Positions 15,887 to 23,736 of a stretch of DNA of 64,000 nucleotides are shown piece after piece. Location of the stretch: NCBI RefSeq assembly GCF_002234405.1, contig NZ_NMQT01000103.1, positions 62,001 through 126,000 on the forward strand. Direction: 5' to 3'. The notes under the pieces were generated by a model that had not been told where the DNA came from, ran no database searches, and saw only the letters and a list, made by a program, of their open reading frames with translations. Origin of the DNA: Amycolatopsis thailandensis (GTDB taxonomy: Bacteria > Actinomycetota > Actinomycetes > Mycobacteriales > Pseudonocardiaceae). Each line of letters opens with the position of its first letter. Position 1 is the stretch's first letter. The position numbers and the translations under genes are program-made.

Positions 15887-16945
15887 ATGGGTGACGTCCG
15901 GAATCGCTGGACGGCGCCGTTCGGCTGGGTCGCCAGGGTGTTCCGTATTCCCGGAGAGGAACGCCGGAGCCTCGTCCAGACCACCAAAGCCGCGGCCGCG
16001 GCGGTGATCGCCTGGGTCGTGGCGACTTCGGTCCTCAAGCTGCCGCAACCCTTTCTGGCACCTTACGCGGCCGTGTTCCTCGTACAGGCCACCGTCTACC
16101 GGTCGCTGCGAGGGTGGGCGCAGCAGGTCGGCGCGGTCAGCGTGGGAGTACTGCTCGCCGCGGGCGTGGGCCACATCGTCCCCTCGGTGACGGTCGCGCT
16201 CGGGATGGTCGTCTTCGGCGGATTGCTGATCGGCTCGTGGCGGGGGTTCGGCGACTCGGGGGTCTGGGTCGGGGTCACCGGCATGCTGCTGATCTCCTAC
16301 GGCAGCGCGACGGAACCCGTCCTGCTGGCGGACAGGCTGCTGGAGACCGCGCTGGGGGCCGCGATCGGCGCGGTGGTGAACGCGGTGGTGCTGCCGCCGC
16401 TGCACGGGGAGCGCTTGCGGGCGGCGACGTCCCGGCTGGCGTCGGCGATCGCGGACGTCCTCGACGAGACCGCGGCACTGGTCCGCGGCGGTGAACCGCC
16501 CGAAGCGGCCGACGCAGTGCAAGACCGGATGCGCGACGTCCGCAGCCTGGTCGCGGAGGCGGAAGACGCGATCGGCTGGACCAGGGAAGGCCGGTTCCTG
16601 AACCTTCGCGGACGGCGTGAGGCCCCGGAAGCGCCCCTGGAGAACCTCGTGTCCCTGTGGCCGCCGCTCGCCCAGTTGATCGACGCGGTGAGCGAGGCGG
16701 CCCGGAGCGAGCAGCCGTTCCAGCATCCCGGCGAGCACGCGCGCGGAGTGGTCGGTGACCTGCTCGAAGCGCTCGCCGAAGTAGCCCGTTCGGGTGACCC
16801 GGACCGGCTCGACCGATGCCGCGAGCTGGTCGGCGAGATCGATCACCTGCTCGTCACGCCCACGGACGAGGTCTCGACGTCGATCGGGCTGGGGGCGATG
16901 GCCCTGCCCGCCCGACGTCTCGTCCAGCGGCTTCACGCCGATTAA
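15887..16945 (+). CDS. FUSC-family membrane protein (aromatic acid exporter-like)
   Basis: 352 residues. Two in-frame ATGs (15884, 15887) follow GAGGAGG; the second has the better spacing. Five or six hydrophobic helices occupy residues 25-155, containing the FUSC signature region QPFLAPYAAVFLVQATVYRSLRG; the rest is a soluble alpha-helical domain (HGERLRAATSRLASAIADVL onwards). FUSC/YeeA/AaeB proteins export aromatic carboxylic acids or related compounds; only one membrane half is present, so it probably works as an oligomer. It sits between the SDR and the epimerase operon. Confidence 0.75.
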   Translation: MGDVRNRWTAPFGWVARVFRIPGEERRSLVQTTKAAAAAVIAWVVATSVLKLPQPFLAPYAAVFLVQATVYRSLRGWAQQVGAVSVGVLLAAGVGHIVPSVTVALGMVVFGGLLIGSWRGFGDSGVWVGVTGMLLISYGSATEPVLLADRLLETALGAAIGAVVNAVVLPPLHGERLRAATSRLASAIADVLDETAALVRGGEPPEAADAVQDRMRDVRSLVAEAEDAIGWTREGRFLNLRGRREAPEAPLENLVSLWPPLAQLIDAVSEAARSEQPFQHPGEHARGVVGDLLEALAEVARSGDPDRLDRCRELVGEIDHLLVTPTDEVSTSIGLGAMALPARRLVQRLHAD

Positions 16946-16965
16946 GCCGGGGCGACCATGGGTAA
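16940..16965 (+). promoter_or_regulatory. SigB/SigF-type promoter of the epimerase operon
   Basis: GATT, 16-base spacer, GGGTAA. The predicted transcription start (about 7 bases after the -10) falls on or next to the ATG at 16974, so the mRNA would be leaderless. This promoter overlaps the end of the FUSC gene and a perfect inverted repeat. Confidence 0.5.
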
Positions 16966-16978
16966 CCGTACCCATGGT
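16955..16978. promoter_or_regulatory. perfect inverted repeat covering -10 element and start codon
   Basis: ACCATGGGTA, 4-base loop, TACCCATGGT. The left arm contains the GGGTA core of the predicted -10, and the right arm contains the ATG start codon of the epimerase gene. It could be a repressor operator or an mRNA/DNA structure. Confidence 0.45.
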
Positions 16979-18029
16979 CAGCAACGGCAAGCGGATCGTG
17001 GTCACCGGCGCCACCGGTAACGTCGGGATCGCCGTGGTGCGCGCGCTCGGCGCGGATCCGGAGGTCGGGTCGATCGTCGGCGTCGCGCGGCGCCCCAGCC
17101 TGTGGAAAAGCCCGAAGACCGAGTTCGTCACGGCGGACGTCGCCCGCGACGATCTGCGTGCCGTGTTCGGCGGTGCCGACGTGGTGATCCACCTGGCCTG
17201 GCTTTTCCAGCCCACGCACCGGCCCGAGGTCACCTGGCGGACCAATGTGCTGGGGTCGATCCGGGTCTTCGAAGCCGCACAGGCGATGCGGGTGCCGGCG
17301 TTGGTGTACGCGTCGTCGATCGGGGCCTACTCGCCGAGGGACGACGACCATCCCGTCACCGAGGACTGGCCGACCCACGGTTCGCCGCAGTCCGCCTACA
17401 CCCGGGAGAAGGCTTACGTCGAAAGGGTTCTCGAGGCGTTCGACCGGAGTCATCCGCGGATGAGGGTCGTGCGGTTGCGCCCGGGGTTCCTCTTCCAGGT
17501 GGCGGCCGCGCCCGAGCAGCGGCGCCTCTTCGGCGGGCCGTTCGTGCCGGGCAAGCTCCTGCGTCCGTCGCTGATCCCGGTGATCCCGGACATCCCGCAG
17601 CTGAGGATCCAGACCGCGCACACCGAAGACGTCGCCGACGCTTACCGGCGTTGCGCGCTCCAGGACGTCAAGGGCGCCTTCAACATCGCCGCCGAGCCGG
17701 TGCTGGACACCCGTGCGCTGGCGCGGATCTTCGGTGCCAGGCCGGTGAAGGTCCCGGCGGTGTTCGTGCGGCGTGCGCTCGCCGCGGCCTGGTCGCTGCA
17801 TCTGGTCCCGGCCACGCCGGGATTGTTCGAGGCCGTTCTGCACCTGCCGGTGATGGACGGCACCCGTGCGCGGGAAGAACTGGGCTGGACGCCGCGGTAT
17901 TCCTCGGAGGACGCGATCAAGGCGTTCCTCAAGGGACTTCGAGAGGGCGAAGGTTTCCCGACCGCACCGCTGAAGCCGGACGTCGGCAGAGGACACGAAC
18001 TTGCCACAGGGGTGGGGGAGCGGCCGTGA
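16974..18029 (+). CDS. NAD-dependent epimerase/dehydratase (extended SDR)
   Basis: 351 residues; start at ATG 16974, which places the NAD-binding TGATGNVG loop at residues 11-18. The catalytic Tyr-x3-Lys is in SAYTREKAYVE near 140 and the Ser/Thr in YASSIGAYS near 108. The C-terminal half carries HTEDVADAYRRC, typical of sugar-nucleotide epimerases and related reductases. No sugar-pathway genes flank it, so the substrate is open. Its stop overlaps the GTG of the next gene (GTGA), the first of three such couplings that tie epimerase, nucleotidyltransferase-BON, phosphoesterase and PhoU-like genes into one operon. Confidence 0.8.
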   Translation: MVSNGKRIVVTGATGNVGIAVVRALGADPEVGSIVGVARRPSLWKSPKTEFVTADVARDDLRAVFGGADVVIHLAWLFQPTHRPEVTWRTNVLGSIRVFEAAQAMRVPALVYASSIGAYSPRDDDHPVTEDWPTHGSPQSAYTREKAYVERVLEAFDRSHPRMRVVRLRPGFLFQVAAAPEQRRLFGGPFVPGKLLRPSLIPVIPDIPQLRIQTAHTEDVADAYRRCALQDVKGAFNIAAEPVLDTRALARIFGARPVKVPAVFVRRALAAAWSLHLVPATPGLFEAVLHLPVMDGTRAREELGWTPRYSSEDAIKAFLKGLREGEGFPTAPLKPDVGRGHELATGVGERP

Positions 18030-18835
18030 ACGAAAAAGAACTGCTGCACACGCTGACCAAGGTCGTGACCACTTTGGACAGCACGCCGGTGCGGTTCGCC
18101 GTCGCGGGCGGCCTCGCCGTGTACGCGCGGGGCGGGCCGCCGTCCGACCACGACGTCGACCTCTTCCTCAAACACGAGGACATCCCCGAGGCGGCGGAAG
18201 CGCTGGAAGCCGCGGGGCTGAGACGGGTACGCCCACCGGAGGACTGGCTCACCAAGGTCTACGACGGGGACTGCCTGGTCGACCTGATCTTCCGGCCCAA
18301 CCATCGCCCCGTCACCGACGAGATGCTCGACCGCGCCTCGCTGATGCGGATCGGGGCTACCGCCGCGCCCGTTCTCGACGGGACGGATCTGCTCGTCGAC
18401 AAGGTCCTCGTCCTCAGTCCACATCGGTGCGATTTCGGGCCGCTGTTACGGATCGCCCGCGATCTGCGTGAACAGGTCGACTGGCGCCGGGTGGCCGAGG
18501 AGACCGCCGGGTCGCCGTACGCGTGGTCGTTCCTGACCTTGCTCGCGGCACTGTCCATCATCGACGGGAAGGAGCTCCCGATGCCCCAGGAGGCACCTCA
18601 ATACCTGGTCGCCAGGCTGACCAAGGCGCTGGCGGAAGACCCGAGGACCGCCGAACTCGGCGTGCACGTCACCGTGCGAGGCGAGCAGGTCCGCCTTGGC
18701 GGCGAGGTCGCCTGTGCCGATCGCAAGGCCGACGTCGAAAGGGTCGTCTGCGAACACATCGCGGCCGAACTGGTGCACAACGACGTCCGGCTGGCCGACG
18801 TCCGCGAACCGTCGCGCGCCGAGGAGATCCGATGA
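18026..18835 (+). CDS. nucleotidyltransferase-fold protein fused to a BON domain
   Basis: 269 residues. Residues 1-150 look like a MNT/AbiEii-type nucleotidyltransferase fold: RFAVAGGLAVYARGGPPSDHDVDLFL (GG followed by DxD) is the active-site strand-loop, and LVDLIFRP supplies the third acidic residue. Residues about 190-262 form a BON (OsmY-like) domain, with VHVTVRGEQVRLGGEVACA and spacing typical of BON. BON domains bind membranes or phospholipids, so the protein may bring a nucleotide-transfer activity to the envelope under stress. I do not know a characterised protein with this pairing. Both ends overlap neighbours by 4 bases. Confidence 0.7.
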   Translation: MNEKELLHTLTKVVTTLDSTPVRFAVAGGLAVYARGGPPSDHDVDLFLKHEDIPEAAEALEAAGLRRVRPPEDWLTKVYDGDCLVDLIFRPNHRPVTDEMLDRASLMRIGATAAPVLDGTDLLVDKVLVLSPHRCDFGPLLRIARDLREQVDWRRVAEETAGSPYAWSFLTLLAALSIIDGKELPMPQEAPQYLVARLTKALAEDPRTAELGVHVTVRGEQVRLGGEVACADRKADVERVVCEHIAAELVHNDVRLADVREPSRAEEIR

Positions 18836-19569
18836 TCAGGGTCGCCGCGGTCGGGGACGTCCATCTCGGCGAGGACAATCGCGGCCTGCTGCGGCCGGCA
18901 CTGGACAACATCGCCGAACACGCCGACGTGCTGCTGCTCGCGGGTGATCTCACCCGGCACGGCAGCATCGAGGAGGCCCGGGTGGTGGCCGACGAGTTCG
19001 CCGGGCTCGACGTCCCCGTCGTGTCGGTGCTGGGGAACCACGACTACCACTCCGACCAGGCCGAAGCGGTCAGCGGGCTGCTGGAGGAAAGCGGGATCAC
19101 CGTCCTGGAAGGCACGGCCACCACGGTGGAGGTGGACGGCGGGAAGCTCGGCGTCGCCGGGGTGAAGGGATTCGGCGGAGGGTTCGCGGGCAAGTGCGCG
19201 AGCCGGTTCGGCGAACGCGAAATGAAGGATTTCGTCGAGCACACCATGGCCGCGGCCCAGCGGCTGCGCACCGCGCTGGAGGGACTCGAGGACGAGCGGC
19301 CCGACGTGACCGTGGCGCTGACGCACTATTCGCCGATCCCTGGCACACTGCACGGTGAACCGCCGGAGATCCACCCGTTCCTGGGGTCGTATCTGCTGTG
19401 CGAGCCGATCGACGACGCCCAGGTGGCGCTGGCAGTGCACGGGCACGCCCACTACGGCAGCGAGCAAGGCGTCAGCCCGGGCGGGGTGCCGGTGCGCAAC
19501 GTCGCCCAGCCGGTGATCCGCGCGGCGTACGCGACATATGTCCTCGAACCCGCGAAGGTGCTTACATGA
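18832..19569 (+). CDS. calcineurin-like metallophosphoesterase
   Basis: 245 residues. Metal-binding motifs appear in canonical order: GDVHLG (residues 8-13), GDLTRHG near 41, GNHDYH near 67, HYSP near 165 and HGHAHYG near 205. Such enzymes hydrolyse phosphomono- or diesters with two metal ions; the family is too broad to assign a substrate. Located third in the overlapping operon, its stop overlaps the start of the PhoU-like gene. Confidence 0.85.
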   Translation: MIRVAAVGDVHLGEDNRGLLRPALDNIAEHADVLLLAGDLTRHGSIEEARVVADEFAGLDVPVVSVLGNHDYHSDQAEAVSGLLEESGITVLEGTATTVEVDGGKLGVAGVKGFGGGFAGKCASRFGEREMKDFVEHTMAAAQRLRTALEGLEDERPDVTVALTHYSPIPGTLHGEPPEIHPFLGSYLLCEPIDDAQVALAVHGHAHYGSEQGVSPGGVPVRNVAQPVIRAAYATYVLEPAKVLT

Positions 19570-20237
19570 GAGAACGATTCCACGGTGAACTGAGCGTCCT
19601 CGGTGAGCTCCTCTCGGCCATGTGCGGCATGGCGGGTGAGGAGCTGCGCCTGGCCAACCGCGTCTTTCTGGACCGTGATGCCGAAGCCGCTGTCGAACTG
19701 GCGATGGTCGAGGCGAAGCTGAACGCGGCGCGGACCGAATGCGAGGAGACCGCGCAGAAGCTGCTCGCCCTGCAAGCGCCGGTCGCCGGAGACCTGCGGA
19801 CCGTGCTCGCGGCGGTGTTCTGCGCCGACCGGCTGGAGCGGATGGGCGACCTGGCCCAGCACATCGCCGACCAGGCCGCGCGGGAACCCGAGTTCGCCGT
19901 CCCCGGCCATCTCACCGGGCAGTTCGGTGAGATGGCTGGCCTGGTGTCCTCGATGGCGGAAGACCTCGGCGCGGCGGTCGAGGGACCGACGGCCGAGGTG
20001 TTCCACTCGCTGGCCCGGACCGATGAGCGCGTCGACGCGCTGTACGAGGAGCTGATGACGCTGGTCACCGGTCCGGAGTGGACGGACGGCGTCGGGCCCG
20101 CGATCTCGGTGGCACTGCTGGCGCGATTCTACGAGCGCTTCGCCGATCAGGTCGTCTCCGTCGCCCGGCGGGTGGATTTCGCGCTCACCGGGGAGTTGCC
20201 GGAATCCGCGGTACGGGATGCTCCTGCCGAGCTTTGA
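19566..20237 (+). CDS. PhoU domain protein
   Basis: 223 residues, almost entirely helical, with two PhoU repeats: residues 1-95 (ending ADLRTVLAAVFCADRLERMGDLA, the E/DxxxD metal-binding pattern written here in part) and 100-205 (ending RFYERFADQVVSVARRV). PhoU proteins restrain phosphate uptake through PhoR and the Pst transporter. No pst genes lie nearby; instead it closes an operon with a metallophosphoesterase, hinting at phosphate-related stress. Start ATG overlaps the upstream stop. Confidence 0.85.
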   Translation: MRERFHGELSVLGELLSAMCGMAGEELRLANRVFLDRDAEAAVELAMVEAKLNAARTECEETAQKLLALQAPVAGDLRTVLAAVFCADRLERMGDLAQHIADQAAREPEFAVPGHLTGQFGEMAGLVSSMAEDLGAAVEGPTAEVFHSLARTDERVDALYEELMTLVTGPEWTDGVGPAISVALLARFYERFADQVVSVARRVDFALTGELPESAVRDAPAEL

Positions 20238-20339
20238 GTTCTGGCAAGTGAAGGCCTTATTTGCCGCTCACGACCCGGGTTGGGGGCGTGGCTGGCGGGT
20301 GGTTGGCCGTTCGGTCCGGGTCGGGGGTCGCGGCGCACG

Positions 20340-20491
20340 GTGACGGGATGAGCGATCGGCCCAGCGTTTCGCCGTGGACACCGCGACCTGGACCGTTCCG
20401 CAACCCGCGGCAATGCCCAGCCCTCGTCCACAACGCACCGGGCCAGCGAGAACCTCCCCGGCAAGGGGCACGGTGGGTTCGCGTGGGTCAT
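20340..20491 (-). pseudogene. IS481-type transposase N-terminal remnant, frameshifted
   Basis: Reading the minus strand from 20491 gives MTHANPPCPLPG, then LARCVVDEGWALPRVAER, the start of an IS481-family transposase (HTH region). A second frame continues the match with VAVSTAKRWADRSSRH near 20380-20340. The frame is therefore broken and the catalytic DDE part is absent. The surrounding 20238-20684 has no other recognisable gene; bases 20251-20272 contain part of a family A/E repeat (AAGTGAAGGCC, CTCACGACC). Confidence 0.6.
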
Positions 20492-20684
20492 GAGGCCTCC
20501 AGGCAGGCGGTGCAGATGTTGCGATCCACACCGAACCCGGAGGCGTTTCCGCATGCCAAGACCATCCGACCACGTGTTGCCTCGTTCGCGACGTCTCGGA
20601 TCACTAAACGTGGGCGTAATGTCTGTGGGCATGCCGAGGGGCCCGTCGCCGGTGTGGCTGGCGGGCTCCTCGGGTCACGCGGGG

Positions 20685-21944
20685 CTAGGCGGGGGCGCGG
20701 TGGAGGGTGTTGCGCCGGATTCTTCGTAGCGGATCCAAATACTGGGGTGGGATGAATTCAGGGAGTCCGTCGGCCGCCATTCGTACTTGCCAGTCGCCGT
20801 GGTGGATCAGCCGGTGATGAAAACCGCACAGCAGCACGAGATTTCGGAGATCGGTGGGTCCGCCGTCTGCCCAGTGATGAATATGGTGGGCGTGGCAGTT
20901 CTTGGGTTTCCGATGACACCCAGGGAACGCACAGCCCCGATCACGGATATTGAGCGCCCGTCTCTGGCCCGGCGTGACGAACCGTCTCAGCCGTCCCACA
21001 TCCAGGGGCTCCCCAGCCGCGTTCATCACCACAGGAAGCATCAAGCAGTCGCACGCGGCCATGCGCGCGTCGCGCGCGGTCATGGTCCCGACGAAGTCGA
21101 GGCAGGCTTTCCCGATCCCCGTCTTGAGCTCTTCCAGACCGATCGTGACGTGCACCAACGTCCGGTACCCGCTGGTGCCAGGCTGATCCGGGCACGCGAC
21201 CGCCAGATCGAGAAGCTCAGCCCACGCGTCACCCTGGCGTTCGCATTTCATCCGCAGATCCGCCTGGCCGAATTCGTCCACCGGGCGAGGCTTCGCGTAC
21301 GCCTCCAGCGCGGCCGCGGTACGAGCCCCCAGCTCGTCATCCAGCAGACCGGTCAGTTTCCAGAACCCGTCCCGACGGCGTTCCAAGGTGACTTCGCGGC
21401 GTGGCTGCTTCGGTTCGGGGTCTTTCGGCTCGTTCCCGTCGGGGTCGAGCCAGCCGAGGATGTCCTCTTCGGCCTTCGCAACCTGTCGCGGACCCGCGTC
21501 CCGGGCCAGGTTGGCCAGGACTTTCTCCGCGTGCTCCCGATCCTCGGCCGACGTATCGGCCGGGAGTCTCTTCAAGATGTCCAGGATCTGGTCGATCCGG
21601 TGCTCACCGATCAGCCCCTCGGCCGCCACCGCGCCCGTGGTCGGTGCGACAGCCGGGACCTCACTGCCGTCCAGGCCCCGGGTGGGGTTCAACGCGATCG
21701 CCCGCTTCACCACCGACTGCGCCTCACCCCGCGACAACCCCGCCACATCGGCGAACCACGCCGCCGTCGACCCATACCCATACAAGTCTTTCGAGCCCCG
21801 AGACTCGATCTCCGCCAGGAACCGCCCCATCGCGGCGGACGCCACCCGCATCACCTGCAAGAACTGCTTCACGCCATGGGCAAGCTCCAGCTCGCCGGCG
21901 CGCCACAACTCCTGCGGGAGTTCGGGAAGGAAGGTCTCGGACAC
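20685..21944 (-). CDS. DUF222 / HNH endonuclease (13E12-repeat family)
   Basis: 419 residues from the GTG at 21944 (an upstream ATG at 21974 would add 10 unusual residues and overlap a TATTAT sequence). The N-terminal two thirds is the DUF222 domain common in actinobacteria; the C-terminus is an HNH nuclease with RDRGCAFPGCHRKPKNCHAHHIHHWADGG written in parts: CAFPGC, CHAHHIHHW, and LCGFHHRLIHHGDW, which provide the zinc knuckle and catalytic His. Such genes occur in many copies per genome and are often associated with mobile or defence-related DNA; the biological role is not settled. The IS481 remnant lies directly downstream. Confidence 0.85.
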   Translation of the reverse strand: MSETFLPELPQELWRAGELELAHGVKQFLQVMRVASAAMGRFLAEIESRGSKDLYGYGSTAAWFADVAGLSRGEAQSVVKRAIALNPTRGLDGSEVPAVAPTTGAVAAEGLIGEHRIDQILDILKRLPADTSAEDREHAEKVLANLARDAGPRQVAKAEEDILGWLDPDGNEPKDPEPKQPRREVTLERRRDGFWKLTGLLDDELGARTAAALEAYAKPRPVDEFGQADLRMKCERQGDAWAELLDLAVACPDQPGTSGYRTLVHVTIGLEELKTGIGKACLDFVGTMTARDARMAACDCLMLPVVMNAAGEPLDVGRLRRFVTPGQRRALNIRDRGCAFPGCHRKPKNCHAHHIHHWADGGPTDLRNLVLLCGFHHRLIHHGDWQVRMAADGLPEFIPPQYLDPLRRIRRNTLHRAPA

Positions 21945-22130
21945 CCCTCCATAATACACCCACATTTCGAACACGTGTTCGTAATTTTAAGTCACCAGCA
22001 AACCCGCGCATTTCCCACTGGCGAGTGAATCGGTGGCTTCCCGCAATTTGGCAAGGGTGTCGTAAGTGGTGCCCTGGCGCTCGGTGCGGCACGTTCGAGG
22101 CAGACCGGCGCCAAAGCGCGCTGAGAAAGC

Positions 22131-22178
22131 GGTCGTGAGTGGCGATTCGGATTAGAAGCCGACTCGCCACTCACGACC
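22131..22178. repeat. perfect 15-bp inverted repeat, family E
   Basis: GGTCGTGAGTGGCGA (22131-22145) and its exact complement (22164-22178) with an 18-base loop. It lies in the 387-base intergenic region downstream of the hemerythrin gene and could end that transcript. A lone arm is present at 4432-4446. Nearby GCGAAAGCCAC at 22216 echoes the family C repeat at 32318. No gene is seen in 21975-22331. Confidence 0.6.
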
Positions 22179-22331
22179 CCGGACTCGACACGCTCCAGCA
22201 GGACCCAAGCGTCGCGAAAGCCACTTTCGGGACACCCGAACCAGGCGGACAAGCGAACGGTCGAGCACAAAGAACCACCGCTCACGGCCATCCCAGCCGA
22301 ACGCCTAACCCGCCCCAAGCGGCACGAAAGA

Positions 22332-22895
22332 TCAGGTGGCACGGCCTTCCAGCGCGTCCCTGATCTTGTCGATGAACGCCGTTCCCGGCGCCAGGATCCG
22401 GTTGGCGGGCGGATGGTCCGGAGCTGCCGGATGCGGCCGGGTCGGCGCGATTTTCTTGGCTCGCAACACTTTCTCGCCCAGCTCGCGGAGGTCTTCCGGC
22501 GTACAGGCCGCCTGGAGCTTCGGCAGCAGGTCGCTCTCTTCCTCCTCGATGTGGTGCCGGACGTCCTCGATCAGTTTGGAGACCAGTTCGTCGAACCGCT
22601 TGTCCTTCGGCTCCAGGCCGATGAGTTCGTTCATTACCCGCTCGGCCTCGGCGTGTTCCTCGAGCTCGTGGCCGACCACGTCGTCGCCGTCGGGGATGTG
22701 CTTCCGCGCGGCGGGATACATGTGCTGTTCCTCCGCGACCGAGTGCCGGACGAGTTCGGCGATCACGTGGTCCGCGAGATCCTTGCGGTGCCGATCACCG
22801 CCCTTGCCGGACTCGAGTTCCTTGAAGATCCGTTCGAAGGCACGGTGATCCTCGGTGATCACCGAGACGAGGTCGTGTTTCGTGGTGGTGGTCAT
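22332..22895 (-). CDS. hemerythrin (HHE) domain protein
   Basis: 187 residues; start ATG at 22895 with an AGGAG site upstream. Iron-ligand histidines and acids of the four-helix HHE cation-binding domain are visible: EDHRAFERIF (residue 15 onwards), HSVAEEQHMYP, HELEEHAEAERVM and VRHHIEEEESDLLP. Bacterial HHE proteins sense or scavenge O2, NO or H2O2, or protect iron. The C-terminal 45 residues are Pro-rich. A GATT-N14-GGGTAC stress promoter lies 42-65 bases upstream, consistent with the stress block. Confidence 0.85.
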   Translation of the reverse strand: MTTTTKHDLVSVITEDHRAFERIFKELESGKGGDRHRKDLADHVIAELVRHSVAEEQHMYPAARKHIPDGDDVVGHELEEHAEAERVMNELIGLEPKDKRFDELVSKLIEDVRHHIEEEESDLLPKLQAACTPEDLRELGEKVLRAKKIAPTRPHPAAPDHPPANRILAPGTAFIDKIRDALEGRAT

Positions 22896-22936
22896 GGACA
22901 AACTCCTGTCCGTTTCGTCAGTCCGACCCGCCGTGG

Positions 22937-22960
22937 GTACCCGCTCTCCGCCGTTCAATC
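22937..22960 (-). promoter_or_regulatory. SigB/SigF-type promoter of the hemerythrin gene
   Basis: On the minus strand GATT, 14-base spacer, GGGTAC, matching the S. coelicolor SigB consensus GNNT-N14-16-GGGTA(C/T). The leader would be about 35 bases with a ribosome site. Confidence 0.4.
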
Positions 22961-23633
22961 ACCCGGATTCGTCGGTGGCTTGATGTGGCGCGCCGACGGG
23001 TTTGGATTCGGGGGAGCCGCGCTGGCGCAGGTACACGCTGAACACCGCCATCGAACCGATGGCCAGGAACTCCGACTGCCAGTTCTGGAGTGTGCGGTTC
23101 CAGAAGTCCGAGGACGTCAAATAGCCGAGCCAGGAGACCGGATCGCCGAATTCGGTGAGCTGTTCGGCGTTGTAGGCGCTCATCCCGGCGACGGATTGGG
23201 CGAGCCACGACAGCAGGAAGAGCCCGAGCATCACCAGCCCGAGTGACACGGAGAAGATCCCCGTCCGCCAGCCGCCTGCCCTCGCCCATTTCGGCGAGTC
23301 TTCCGTAGCGTGCCCGCCCACCTGCTGGTCCTCGTCCGTTTCCCGGCCTGCCCGGCCGGCGGGTTTGGATTCGGGGGAGCCCCGTTGCAGAAGCCACACG
23401 GTGGCGAACACGTACAGGAAGAACTGGAGATATTCGGATTGCCAGTTCTCGGCGACGTCGACGGCGAAAGCCGCGGACGTCACGTAGTCGAGCAGGCCGA
23501 CGGGTTCGGCGGCGTGAGCGAGCCGCCCGTCGTTGTAATCGGCGAGACCGGACAGCGCCTGTCCGACGAGACTCAGCAGGAACAACAGGCCGAAAGCCAG
23601 CGAAAGCGCGTTATCACGGAGAAAACGCCGCAT
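22959..23633 (-). CDS. small membrane protein with tandem internal duplication (DUF6766-like)
   Basis: 224 residues from ATG 23633 (GAGGGGAGG upstream). Four hydrophobic segments fall into two homologous halves. Each half runs: transmembrane helix, short loop with (S/A)YN or DYN, GYLTS/DYVTS, then NWQSE(Y/F)L, a second helix, and LRQRGSPESKP/LQRGSPESKP. The DNA encoding GSPESKP is nearly identical in both copies (22999 and 23360), so the duplication is recent or conserved by conversion. Function unknown. It lies 13 bases after the 29-codon peptide gene in an operon headed by the lipoprotein. Confidence 0.65.
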   Translation of the reverse strand: MRRFLRDNALSLAFGLLFLLSLVGQALSGLADYNDGRLAHAAEPVGLLDYVTSAAFAVDVAENWQSEYLQFFLYVFATVWLLQRGSPESKPAGRAGRETDEDQQVGGHATEDSPKWARAGGWRTGIFSVSLGLVMLGLFLLSWLAQSVAGMSAYNAEQLTEFGDPVSWLGYLTSSDFWNRTLQNWQSEFLAIGSMAVFSVYLRQRGSPESKPVGAPHQATDESG

Positions 23634-23646
23634 CGTCCGCCTCCCC

Positions 23647-23736
23647 TCACCGGTGCAGCAGGCCCAGCAGTACGCAACAGCCGAGGACACCCACGACAAA
23701 GACGAGATAGACGGTGAACACCGGACGTGCTTTCAC
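23647..23736 (-). CDS. 29-residue single-helix membrane peptide
   Basis: Translated from GTG at 23736: MKARPVFTVYLVFVVGVLG followed by CCVLLGLLHR and a stop. Its GTG overlaps the stop of the lipoprotein gene as GTGA, the coupling used throughout this genome, and its stop is 13 bases before the next start. The peptide is one positively anchored hydrophobic helix with a double cysteine. Size and shape resemble small membrane-protein partners or regulators; no function can be assigned. Confidence 0.6.
   Translation of the reverse strand: MKARPVFTVYLVFVVGVLGCCVLLGLLHR

Noticed and set aside
18026..18835. MNT-HEPN toxin-antitoxin module
   Set aside because: The nucleotidyltransferase is fused to a BON domain and lies in a four-gene operon without a HEPN partner.
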